Positions 1 to 6,072 of a DNA stretch of 7,156 nucleotides are shown in pieces. The notes beneath the pieces are model-generated. The model saw nothing but the letters and a program-made list of their open reading frames with translations. It had not been told where the DNA came from and searched no databases. Position numbers and translations under genes: made by a program. Numbering within the stretch: position 1 is the first letter of the stretch; every line of letters begins with the position of its first letter. Source of the stretch: Bacteroidia bacterium. Its GTDB lineage: Bacteria > Bacteroidota > Bacteroidia > Chitinophagales > Saprospiraceae. The stretch spans positions 1 to 7,156 of the forward strand of contig JAUILM010000292.1 of NCBI GenBank assembly GCA_030432855.1, read 5' to 3'.

Positions 1-511
1 CATACAGAATGGCAAAAGTCAACCAAATCAAAATGGAAATACTCAGGCCCCTGACCTTATCATCATACCGCATGGCTACCAAAAAAGCAATCAGGGAAAA
101 AATAATGGATAGCGCGCAAGCCATGGAGAGAAGAATTAAAAAAATCGAGAGGGTTTCAGTCTGTAGAACTCCAAAAAATAGCATGGGCAGGCCAACTCCC
201 ACCAGGACACTCACACATAAAGTAATTGCCAGGCCTCCGTACACGCAAATAAAAATATTCCACCTTGACAAGGGTTGACTCATCAACATCTGAATAAATT
301 CACGTGAGTTGTAATAGTACGTAGTACCAAAAAGCAAGCCGATGAGCGGCGTCAGTCCCAACGTGATGTTGGTCATACTGATCAACACTTTTGCATTGTC
401 GTTGCTAAGCATCCATAGAGATATCGTTGTGATCAGATAGAATGCCGTATAGATGTACACCCATCTGCTACGGACCATTTCATAGAAACTATACCTCAAT
501 ATATCCTTCAT
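1..511 (-). CDS. nosY: NosY, ABC transporter membrane subunit for N2O reductase maturation (partial, C-terminus missing)
   Basis: This is the permease partner of the NosF ATPase. By family knowledge the NosDFY complex supplies copper and/or sulfur processing needed to assemble the CuZ site of NosZ. I translated the minus strand from the ATG at 511-509: 170 codons plus one base run to the left edge without a stop, so the C-terminal part lies outside. Visible are hydrophobic stretches at about residues 18-36, 48-66, 87-113, 120-146 and 155 onward. The cytoplasmic-side segment SREFIQMLMSQPLSR (69-83) resembles the SREF...LLSQP motif typical of NosY and related ABC-2 permeases. The start lies inside the end of nosF (23-base overlap), which implies translational coupling. 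The assignment rests on this motif, the topology and the position directly after nosF. Confidence 0.9.
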   Translation of the reverse strand, partial: MKDILRYSFYEMVRSRWVYIYTAFYLITTISLWMLSNDNAKVLISMTNITLGLTPLIGLLFGTTYYYNSREFIQMLMSQPLSRWNIFICVYGGLAITLCVSVLVGVGLPMLFFGVLQTETLSIFLILLSMACALSIIFSLIAFLVAMRYDDKVRGLSISILIWLTFAILY

Positions 512-1226
512 GATTTGGAGATTTTTTCTTGTTATCAAGAATTTGAGCAATCGCATTTTCCAGGCTGTCCTCCATCCGTAGTTCCAGTAGTCTGGAAAGG
601 CTTCCCTGAAAATATACCTGCCCATCTAAAAGAAATAGAATATCGTCTGCCAGATCCTCTGCCAAACTCATTATATGTGTCGTTACAATAATTGTCTTAC
701 CTCTTTCCTTTTCGACTCGAAGAAAATCCTTGAATTTCTTTATTGACAGAGGATCAAGGCCGGCACTGGGTTCATCTAAAATAATAAGTGGACTATCGTG
801 CATGAGGGCAAGCGTGATATTCACTTTTTGTCGGTTTCCTCCCGAAAGATTGGACATCTTTTTATCGAGCTCAGGTGATAGGTCAAATAAATCAATCAAT
901 TCATTTTCGCGTGTTTTTCCTCGTTTGACAGACTTCATAAGCTCGATCAATTCCTTTCCTGTCAGATTATCGGGAAATCTTGCAATCTGTGGCAGGTATC
1001 CAACACTTTGACGGTAGGCATACTGTCCTATTACATTATTTCCCTGAAACAGGATCTTGCCACGATCGGGTATCACCATACCCAGAAAGCACTTTAACAT
1101 AGTGGTCTTGCCCGAACCATTGGGGCCCAATAATGCAATAATACCCTGCCCTCTAATTTCGACATCGATGCCTTTCAGGACATGATTATTCTTAAAGGAT
1201 TTATGGAGATTTTTTATGGAAATCAT
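489..1226 (-). CDS. nosF: NosF, ABC transporter ATP-binding protein for CuZ maturation
   Basis: Cytoplasmic ATPase that, by family knowledge, drives the NosDFY complex during assembly of the NosZ copper-sulfur centre. The 245-residue protein has a complete ABC nucleotide-binding domain: Walker A GPNGSGKTT (34-42), Q-loop YLPQ (77-80), signature LSGGNRQ (127-133), Walker B LIILDE ending at E152, the D-loop SAGLD (154-158) and the H-loop histidine H184. No essential residue is missing, and the length is normal for a single-domain ABC ATPase. The start codon overlaps the nosD stop as ATGA, and the 3' end overlaps nosY by 23 bases, so translation of the three is probably coupled. ABC ATPases of this subtype are hard to name alone; the name comes from lying between nosD and nosY. 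Confidence 0.96.
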   Translation of the reverse strand: MISIKNLHKSFKNNHVLKGIDVEIRGQGIIALLGPNGSGKTTMLKCFLGMVIPDRGKILFQGNNVIGQYAYRQSVGYLPQIARFPDNLTGKELIELMKSVKRGKTRENELIDLFDLSPELDKKMSNLSGGNRQKVNITLALMHDSPLIILDEPSAGLDPLSIKKFKDFLRVEKERGKTIIVTTHIMSLAEDLADDILFLLDGQVYFQGSLSRLLELRMEDSLENAIAQILDNKKKSPNHEGYIEV

Positions 1227-2455
1227 AGGACTCTGCTCATTTTGGGTGCGGGATCGAAGACATCCCTGGGAGTAAAGACGGGACTTACCTTTTCCGCAAA
1301 ATTGACAATATCTACAAAGAGACTTCTTAGTAGTATGACGGATTCTGGCACCTGATTCATGACGTACGAAAACAAACTCACAGGATAATAAGGCACATCC
1401 CCCAATCCGTCCTTATCCAAATCATAACCCGAGTATGCACTCCAATAATTGTTTTCAACCGTATTATTATATAGCTGAGCTGAAACCAGCATATCTAATG
1501 AGTTGTATAGGAAATTATTATTCACAATATTATTCTCTTCACATCCTCCGGAAAACTTGATTGCCCATCCATTCCTGATAAAATCATTTCGATCATATTG
1601 GATGCGATTACTACCTTCCACAAAAATTGCGACTGAATTTTCAGAAAATGTATTGTCTATTATTTCTGCATCATATATTTCCTTAAGCAGCAAACCATAG
1701 GCAGCGTTTCCCCAGTTTTTGTGGAAGTCATTCTCTTTCATCTCTATTCTTCGAGAAAACATTACCGCCACGCCGACACCATTATTCTCAAATCGATTTC
1801 GGAAATACTGATCGTCATTGGAAAACATGAAATGCAGCCCATATCGAATATTGCTATAACTATAGTTATCACTAATAAGACTATTATCCACAAACTCGAA
1901 ATAGACGCCATCGCGATGACCGGTGATCGTATTATCTACAATCATGAGACTATCACAGTACCAGGCATGTATGCCATTGCCACTGTCAGCTTCCCGCACA
2001 GCATCTCCCATTATTCTATTTCCCTCTACCTCACCATTTCTGGCACGCTCAAGATAAATGGCAAAAAAACATTGATCAAAGCGGCAATTGGCAATTCGAA
2101 ATTCCTTACTTCTCCTAATTCGGATTCCGGCATTTTCCTTTAAGTAATTTGTCTCTACACCGGTGAAGGTCAGGCCATCAATTGTAACACCATCACTTAC
2201 TATTGTCAGGATTTCACCACCGGAGGCAGCCACGAATGTTGCACCTTGCTTACCGATCAAAGTAATTGCTTTGTCGATCACAATATTTTCTACTGAATAC
2301 TCTCCTTCCATTATCAAAATGGTATCTCCCTCAGCACTCACCTCATATGCCTGCTGAAAGGAGGCATGAACACAGGTGGCGCATACCTGATGAGTATTTG
2401 CCAGGGCACTCAAAATGCCAAGTAAAAAACCGATCGAAAACCATACTTTTTTCAT
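1223..2455 (-). CDS. nosD: NosD, periplasmic beta-helix copper-maturation protein
   Basis: NosD is the exported partner of the NosFY transporter, thought to accept copper from NosL and help build CuZ in NosZ. The 410-residue product has a Sec signal peptide (basic MKK, hydrophobic core about 5-19, possible cleavage after ALA at 17-19). The rest is a right-handed parallel beta-helix of the CASH/NosD type, seen as repeated N-x-(I/F) turns from about residue 80 to 335. Typical NosD signatures are present: GHRDGVYFEF (179-188), YGLHFMFSN (205-213), the NWGNAAYGLLLKE segment just after, and the C-terminal YWSAYSGYDLDKDGLGD (337-353). A CxxC pair (C25, C28) sits just behind the signal peptide and could bind metal. 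The gene is joined to nosL upstream and nosF downstream by 4-base ATGA overlaps. Confidence 0.96.
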   Translation of the reverse strand: MKKVWFSIGFLLGILSALANTHQVCATCVHASFQQAYEVSAEGDTILIMEGEYSVENIVIDKAITLIGKQGATFVAASGGEILTIVSDGVTIDGLTFTGVETNYLKENAGIRIRRSKEFRIANCRFDQCFFAIYLERARNGEVEGNRIMGDAVREADSGNGIHAWYCDSLMIVDNTITGHRDGVYFEFVDNSLISDNYSYSNIRYGLHFMFSNDDQYFRNRFENNGVGVAVMFSRRIEMKENDFHKNWGNAAYGLLLKEIYDAEIIDNTFSENSVAIFVEGSNRIQYDRNDFIRNGWAIKFSGGCEENNIVNNNFLYNSLDMLVSAQLYNNTVENNYWSAYSGYDLDKDGLGDVPYYPVSLFSYVMNQVPESVILLRSLFVDIVNFAEKVSPVFTPRDVFDPAPKMSRVL

Positions 2456-2886
2456 TGAAATTGATGCTTATAGACACTCAAAATCTCTTCGAAATCATAC
2501 AATTTACCCGCTTTCTCCTGTTGCATTTTACTCGCAGTATCTCGACTCTCATATGAGGAAAGATTACCTCCCATTGGACTGGGCAGGTTTTCACTTACCA
2601 AAAAAGTAGCTTTCTGAGCTTCGATTAAAGTATGGGGATTCGTATAGTCTGTGACCATTACATAGGCATATTCCACTTGCTGATCATTCAAGAATTGACG
2701 GAACATACACTCTGCCGAATCGAATTTATATACTTTTCCTTTTGATGTCACTAACTCAGCTCCAAAGTTCGGATCCGAAATCTTCATTCTGCAAAAAACA
2801 CATTCATCCTGGTGGTAGTTAATGTCTGACACCTGAGGTTTACAGGCAATAATAAATAGACAGGATAACCAGATTAATCTTTTCAT
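2452..2886 (-). CDS. nosL: NosL, copper(I)-binding lipoprotein chaperone
   Basis: NosL is an envelope lipoprotein that binds Cu(I) and passes it to the NosD/NosZ maturation route. I place the start at the ATG 2886-2884, giving 144 residues. This start forms an ATGA overlap with the upstream gene, as at the next two junctions, and puts a short basic stretch (MKR) directly before a hydrophobic core ending in the lipobox IIAC (C15). A frame start at 2913 would add nine polar residues before the signal peptide and overlap the upstream gene by 31 bases. Copper-related features are the C29-VF-C32-R-M34 motif, the FDSAEC segment (C60) and a SPMGG segment with M105, all typical of NosL. It precedes nosD with a 4-base overlap. 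Confidence 0.94.
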   Translation of the reverse strand: MKRLIWLSCLFIIACKPQVSDINYHQDECVFCRMKISDPNFGAELVTSKGKVYKFDSAECMFRQFLNDQQVEYAYVMVTDYTNPHTLIEAQKATFLVSENLPSPMGGNLSSYESRDTASKMQQEKAGKLYDFEEILSVYKHQFQ

Positions 2887-3461
2887 TTCGCTGTGACTTT
2901 TGACTTTAACCAAAAAGCGATAATAGCCAGTAACAGTGAAAGTCCGGCTAAAATACCTCCAATGTGAGGTACCGAGATCGCCGTAAAATTCAGTATTTCT
3001 TTTCTTCCTAGTAAAGGAGGTTGAAACGATGCTCCATCAAATTTCATGGGAGCATTAGGATCCAGGTTGTGGCCATAATCATATTCCCATAAATAAAAAT
3101 CATACAGTCCCACACAAAACACCAGCAACAGTAATCCAGCCCAAATACCATAGATCATTTTTCGGTCCATAAGAGCTGCTATCAGCGAAGTCACCATAAA
3201 AAATATGACAATAGGCGTCATATACTTTAATTCAGGTATCGAGTCTGGTTCTATTTTTTTCATCCCGATGTAATGATTCAAAATATTCACGTTCTGTAAT
3301 GTACCGGGAGATGATCCACCGATTTTATCGATATATATGTGCATCTGTACACCATCCGGATATTGAGGAGCCAATAATGTGATACTCCACATGGGCCAGA
3401 TGAAAAGTGATGCTAATAGTATAACTGCAAGAAACATGAGGATTCTTGGCAAGCTTTTCAT
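2883..3461 (-). CDS. Conserved membrane protein of Bacteroidota nos clusters, function unknown
   Basis: A 192-residue integral membrane protein lies between nosZ and nosL. Four hydrophobic segments are visible at about residues 7-31, 82-99, 103-124 and 162-185. Between segments 1 and 2 is a roughly 50-residue loop, likely periplasmic, containing the striking stretch LLAPQYPDGVQMHI (29-42) and NILNHYIGMKKI (59-70). Between segments 3 and 4 is WEYDYGHNLDPNAPM (125-139), then a PPLLGRK/NFT segment (148-160). From memory, proteins with these motifs recur next to nosZ and nosL in Bacteroidota, but I know of no assigned function. H41, M40, H63, M67 and H131 are possible metal ligands (inference). 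It holds the slot that nosB takes in some other clade II clusters, but I cannot show homology to NosB. It starts 84 bp after the nosZ stop and ends in an ATGA overlap with nosL. Confidence 0.88.
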   Translation of the reverse strand: MKSLPRILMFLAVILLASLFIWPMWSITLLAPQYPDGVQMHIYIDKIGGSSPGTLQNVNILNHYIGMKKIEPDSIPELKYMTPIVIFFMVTSLIAALMDRKMIYGIWAGLLLLVFCVGLYDFYLWEYDYGHNLDPNAPMKFDGASFQPPLLGRKEILNFTAISVPHIGGILAGLSLLLAIIAFWLKSKVTAK

Positions 3462-3492
3462 GATTGATGTATTTAACGAGAGGAATAAGAGG

Positions 3493-3528
3493 GTGAGAAG
3501 TCACCAGGATATACGAGCAACTTCTCAC
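3493..3528 (-). other. Inverted repeat (possible mRNA stem-loop) between nosZ and the next gene
   Basis: GTGAGAAGT (3493-3501) and ACTTCTCAC (3520-3528) are perfect 9-bp complements separated by an 18-base loop. The element sits just behind the nosZ stop, in the only real gap of the operon. There is no following T-run on the minus strand (it continues CCCTCTTATTCC), so a classical intrinsic terminator is unlikely. A partial terminator or a 3' stabilising hairpin that raises nosZ mRNA relative to the accessory genes would fit, but this is inference. Confidence 0.45.
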
Positions 3529-3545
3529 TAGGTACTGTAGTTACA

Positions 3546-5522
3546 TCAGGATTCCGGTTCTCCGGTACTCCACGAAAGTTCTGTGTTGCTACCAGCGGGC
3601 GATACTCTTATGTACCCCTGCATTTCCTGATGGAGTGCAGAACAGAAATCGGTACAATAGAATGGGAATACACCTTCCCTTTGAGGCTTCCAGTAAAGTG
3701 TCTCAGTCTGGCCCGGCATGATCAACAATTCGGCATTTAATGCACCCTGAACCGCGAAACCATGCGGCACATCAAAATCCTGTTCGAGATTAGTCACATG
3801 AAAGTATACATCATCTCCTACGCGAATACCTTCAATGTTGTCAGGAGCAAAGTGACTTCTGATGGTTGTCATATAAACATGTACAGTATTTCCGCTTCGC
3901 TCCACCCGGGTATCTTTTTCACCGAGTGCCCGATAAGGATGTTCATTTTCTTCCAACGGAAAGATCCTTTTACTTTTCGAGACGATCTTTTCCGCTGCAA
4001 TTCCCTGTGCATAGTGAGGCTCACCAATTGTGGGAAAGTCTAGAATTAACTTCATTTTATCACCTGAAATATCGTACAGTTGGGCGGAATGATTCATTTC
4101 AGGACCTGTGGGCAGATACCGATCTTTGGTGATCTTATTTAATGCCACCATATATTTACCATCAGGTTTCCTGGAGTCACCACCAGGAATCATCAAATGC
4201 CCTACACTATAATAGGTCGGCACTCTATCCAAAACTTCCCAGGTACCTACTTTCCATTTTACGACTTCTGAAGAAATAAAGAAGGTCGTGTAAGCATTGC
4301 CCTCATTATCAAACTCAGTGTGCAGTGGTCCAAGACCAGGTTTTGTAACGACACCTCCCAGTACCTTATCATACTGCAATACAGGGACTCCTTCAATAGT
4401 AGTCTCAAACGCCTCGTCCTCAATCGCCTGCAACATATTGGTAAAGGAATGCACCGTCAGGTCGGCAGACAGCTTACCATTACCTATGATATACTCTCCT
4501 GTAGGATCTACGTCCACTCCATGAGGTGACTTGGGTGTTGGTAAGAAATATACCAGTCCGGGACATTCCTCAGGAATCAACACTTTGACATTCTCGCGCT
4601 TCTCCGACGTTGCCATGTGCGTTCGATCACTGTACCGATTCACATAATATTCAGCCGGAACTTCGTGAAATGTTCCTTCGGCAAGATATTCTTCTGCCTT
4701 TTTCCAGTTGATAGCAGCAATAAAATCCTTGTCGTTTTGTGAGGCATTTACTTCCAAAAGGTCATGTTTCTGCTCCGTGTTATAAGAGGTAAAAAATGTC
4801 CATCCATGAGATTTTCCCTTACCACTATGTGCAAGGTCATAGTCGAAAGCAGGTAGCAACACCTGAAATGCTACTTCCATTTCTCCCTCTTCGCCTACAC
4901 TTACATAGGTCAGCATCCCTTTGAAGTTCTCTTCGTATGAACTAATCGCAACGTCCTTTTGAGGATATGGAACACCAAATCGTGTCCCTGCCACCACATA
5001 TTCTGTATTCTCGGTAGTAAATGGAGAACTGTGATTACCACCACTATTCGGGATCTCGATTATCTCTGCCGTCTCGAAAGTCGACAGGTCGATCCTTGCT
5101 ATCCTTGGTGTGTTGTTACCATTAATAAATAACCATCTGCCATCTGTTTCGCCTGATGTCTGAGACAACTCAGGGTGGTGAGCATCATCCCAGGGAACAA
5201 ATCCGAAGGAAGTATTTAACATAGGCTTGGTCTCTTCGTTGTAACCGTATCCCTTTTCTGCATCCTGAGAGAAGACGGGAATTACCTTCAATAGCCTTCC
5301 ACTGGGTATGCCGTATACGGATACCTGGCCACTAAATCCACCGGACATAAAGCCGTAAAACTCATCGTACTCCCCCGGCGCCACATAGACGGCACTCGCA
5401 GCATCACTGTTTAGCACTCCGCCAGCTGCCTTACTGGCCGATGAATTACATCCATGGAAGGCGATGATAGCTACAGCAACCGTAAAGCTGAAGGCTATGA
5501 TCAGTTTTAATCGCTTATTCAT
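3546..5522 (-). CDS. nosZ: NosZ, clade II (Sec-type) nitrous oxide reductase, probable lipoprotein
   Basis: Multicopper enzyme reducing N2O to N2 in the periplasm. I choose the ATG at 5522-5520 (658 residues): it begins MNKRLKL followed by a hydrophobic core, whereas the longer frame start at 5591 lies upstream of the predicted promoter. The signal is Sec-like with no twin-arginine motif, the hallmark of clade II. It ends FHGC (C25), a slightly atypical lipobox, so membrane anchoring is likely but not certain. The beta-propeller carries the CuZ histidines: DDAHHPE (H115, H116), GGNHS (H164), SPHGV (H334), GPLHTEF (H401), VGHL (H442) and GEPHYA (H503). The C-terminal cupredoxin domain carries CuA: H587 and YCTDFCSALHQEM with C623, C627, H631 and M634. 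All expected ligands are present and the length is normal, so the enzyme looks active. It heads the maturation operon and faces the rrf2 gene. Confidence 0.97.
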   Translation of the reverse strand: MNKRLKLIIAFSFTVAVAIIAFHGCNSSASKAAGGVLNSDAASAVYVAPGEYDEFYGFMSGGFSGQVSVYGIPSGRLLKVIPVFSQDAEKGYGYNEETKPMLNTSFGFVPWDDAHHPELSQTSGETDGRWLFINGNNTPRIARIDLSTFETAEIIEIPNSGGNHSSPFTTENTEYVVAGTRFGVPYPQKDVAISSYEENFKGMLTYVSVGEEGEMEVAFQVLLPAFDYDLAHSGKGKSHGWTFFTSYNTEQKHDLLEVNASQNDKDFIAAINWKKAEEYLAEGTFHEVPAEYYVNRYSDRTHMATSEKRENVKVLIPEECPGLVYFLPTPKSPHGVDVDPTGEYIIGNGKLSADLTVHSFTNMLQAIEDEAFETTIEGVPVLQYDKVLGGVVTKPGLGPLHTEFDNEGNAYTTFFISSEVVKWKVGTWEVLDRVPTYYSVGHLMIPGGDSRKPDGKYMVALNKITKDRYLPTGPEMNHSAQLYDISGDKMKLILDFPTIGEPHYAQGIAAEKIVSKSKRIFPLEENEHPYRALGEKDTRVERSGNTVHVYMTTIRSHFAPDNIEGIRVGDDVYFHVTNLEQDFDVPHGFAVQGALNAELLIMPGQTETLYWKPQREGVFPFYCTDFCSALHQEMQGYIRVSPAGSNTELSWSTGEPES

Positions 5523-5554
5523 TTTGTTAGAATTATAAATGTGAATCAATACCA

Positions 5555-5562
5555 CAAAGATA
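5555..5562 (-). promoter_or_regulatory. Probable nosZ promoter -7 box
   Basis: Read on the minus strand this is TATCTTTG, an exact match to the Bacteroidota -7 consensus TAnnTTTG. Transcription would begin near 5549, leaving about 27 untranslated bases before the chosen nosZ start at 5522. No clear -33 TTG/TTTG lies at the usual distance; that position (about 5583-5589) is T-rich and inside the dyad at 5579-5594. A missing -33 would fit an activated or tightly controlled promoter. Confidence 0.6.
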
Positions 5563-5589
5563 AAAACTTTTTTATTAAAAGATAAAAAC
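5556..5589. repeat. 12-bp direct repeat in the nosZ/rrf2 intergenic region
   Basis: AAAGATAAAAAC occurs exactly at 5556-5567 and again at 5578-5589, 22 bp apart, close to two helical turns, so both copies face the same side of the DNA. On the minus strand each copy reads GTTTTTATCTTT; the copy nearer nosZ supplies the TATCTTTG -7 box and the other forms half of the dyad at 5579-5594. It may be a tandem operator or a duplicated promoter element. The AT-rich background raises the chance of coincidence. Confidence 0.45.
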
Positions 5590-5594
5590 ATCTT
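5579..5594. promoter_or_regulatory. Candidate shared operator for the Rrf2 regulator
   Basis: AAGAT-N6-ATCTT is a perfect 5-bp-arm dyad between the divergent nosZ and rrf2 genes. It lies about 20 bp upstream of both TAnnTTTG boxes, where the -33 element of each promoter is expected, so a bound protein could control both directions at once. On the minus strand, bases 5594 to 5584 read AAGATGTTTTT, one mismatch from the E. coli NsrR half-site AAGATGCYTTT. That likeness may be fortuitous, since Bacteroidota Rrf2 sites need not share the consensus. Confidence 0.45.
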
Positions 5595-5616
5595 AATATA
5601 TTTTATTCTTTTTTAC

Positions 5617-5624
5617 TACCTTTG
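5617..5624 (+). promoter_or_regulatory. Probable rrf2 operon promoter -7 box
   Basis: TACCTTTG matches the Bacteroidota -7 consensus TAnnTTTG exactly. Transcription would begin near 5630, giving a short leader of about 12 bases before the ATG at 5642. The -33 region (about 5593-5598, CTTAAT) is poor and borders the dyad at 5579-5594. Confidence 0.6.
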
Positions 5625-5641
5625 ATGCAGATCTGATAGAG

Positions 5642-6070
5642 ATGTTTAGTAAGTCTGTACGATATCGCATGAGAACCCTGATTTACCTCGCCTGGCATAC
5701 GAGTGAAGAGACATTTTTGAAACTGGATACAATCACAGATGCCCTGCAGATATCAAAGCCTATGATGGCGAATGTGCTGCAGCAGATGGCACGGCAGCGG
5801 GTTATCAACTCTCGTAAAGGAAGATATGGGGGATTCTATATGACCGAGGATCAAAAATCACGGTCTTTGATGGATGTCTTACAGATATTGGGAAGGGAAG
5901 ATCTGAGAGTGGATCGGTGTTTATTGGGATTGCACGACTGTGATCAAAAAGAAAATTGTCCATTCACTCATGAAGTGCATATGGTACAGGAAGGATTTCA
6001 TACCCTCTATCAGGACAAGAGCATTTTAGAACTTTCAAACTACATATATACTTTACATAAAACTGTTTAA
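5642..6070 (+). CDS. Rrf2-family transcriptional regulator with three cluster-type cysteines (NsrR/IscR-like)
   Basis: A 142-residue DNA-binding regulator. The N-terminus MFSKSVRYRMRTLIYLA is the classical Rrf2 opening, which fixes the start. A winged helix-turn-helix follows (recognition region about 30-53) with the wing RKGRYGGFYM (58-67). The conserved cysteines C93, C100 and C106 (C-X6-C-X5-C, followed by PF) are positioned like those that hold an Fe-S cluster in NsrR and IscR, so sensing of NO, O2 or Fe-S status is likely. The first spacing is a little longer than in E. coli NsrR or IscR. It is divergent from nosZ and leads its own operon, so it probably regulates both and itself. An NsrR-like NO sensor is my best guess; the sequence alone does not settle the signal or whether it represses or activates. 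Confidence 0.92.
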   Translation: MFSKSVRYRMRTLIYLAWHTSEETFLKLDTITDALQISKPMMANVLQQMARQRVINSRKGRYGGFYMTEDQKSRSLMDVLQILGREDLRVDRCLLGLHDCDQKENCPFTHEVHMVQEGFHTLYQDKSILELSNYIYTLHKTV

Positions 6071-6072
6071 AA

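Noticed and set aside
9..278. Plus-strand open frame of 89 codons at the left edge
   Set aside because: It lies antisense to nosY, whose minus-strand frame is open across the whole edge region and encodes clear membrane segments and the SREF/SQP motif.
1721..2143. Plus-strand open frame of 140 codons
   Set aside because: It is antisense to the central beta-helix of nosD and has low-complexity Ile/Thr-rich composition typical of a shadow frame; no recognisable domain.
3325..3528. Minus-strand 67-codon frame overlapping the nosZ 3' gap and the membrane protein start
   Set aside because: It overlaps the well-supported 192-residue frame on the same strand and has no domain or signal features.
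5540..5556. CRP/FNR-like site TGTGA-N7-CCACA near the predicted nosZ transcription start
   Set aside because: Spacing is one base off the usual N6, one arm is imperfect, and it would lie across the start site rather than upstream; too weak to call.
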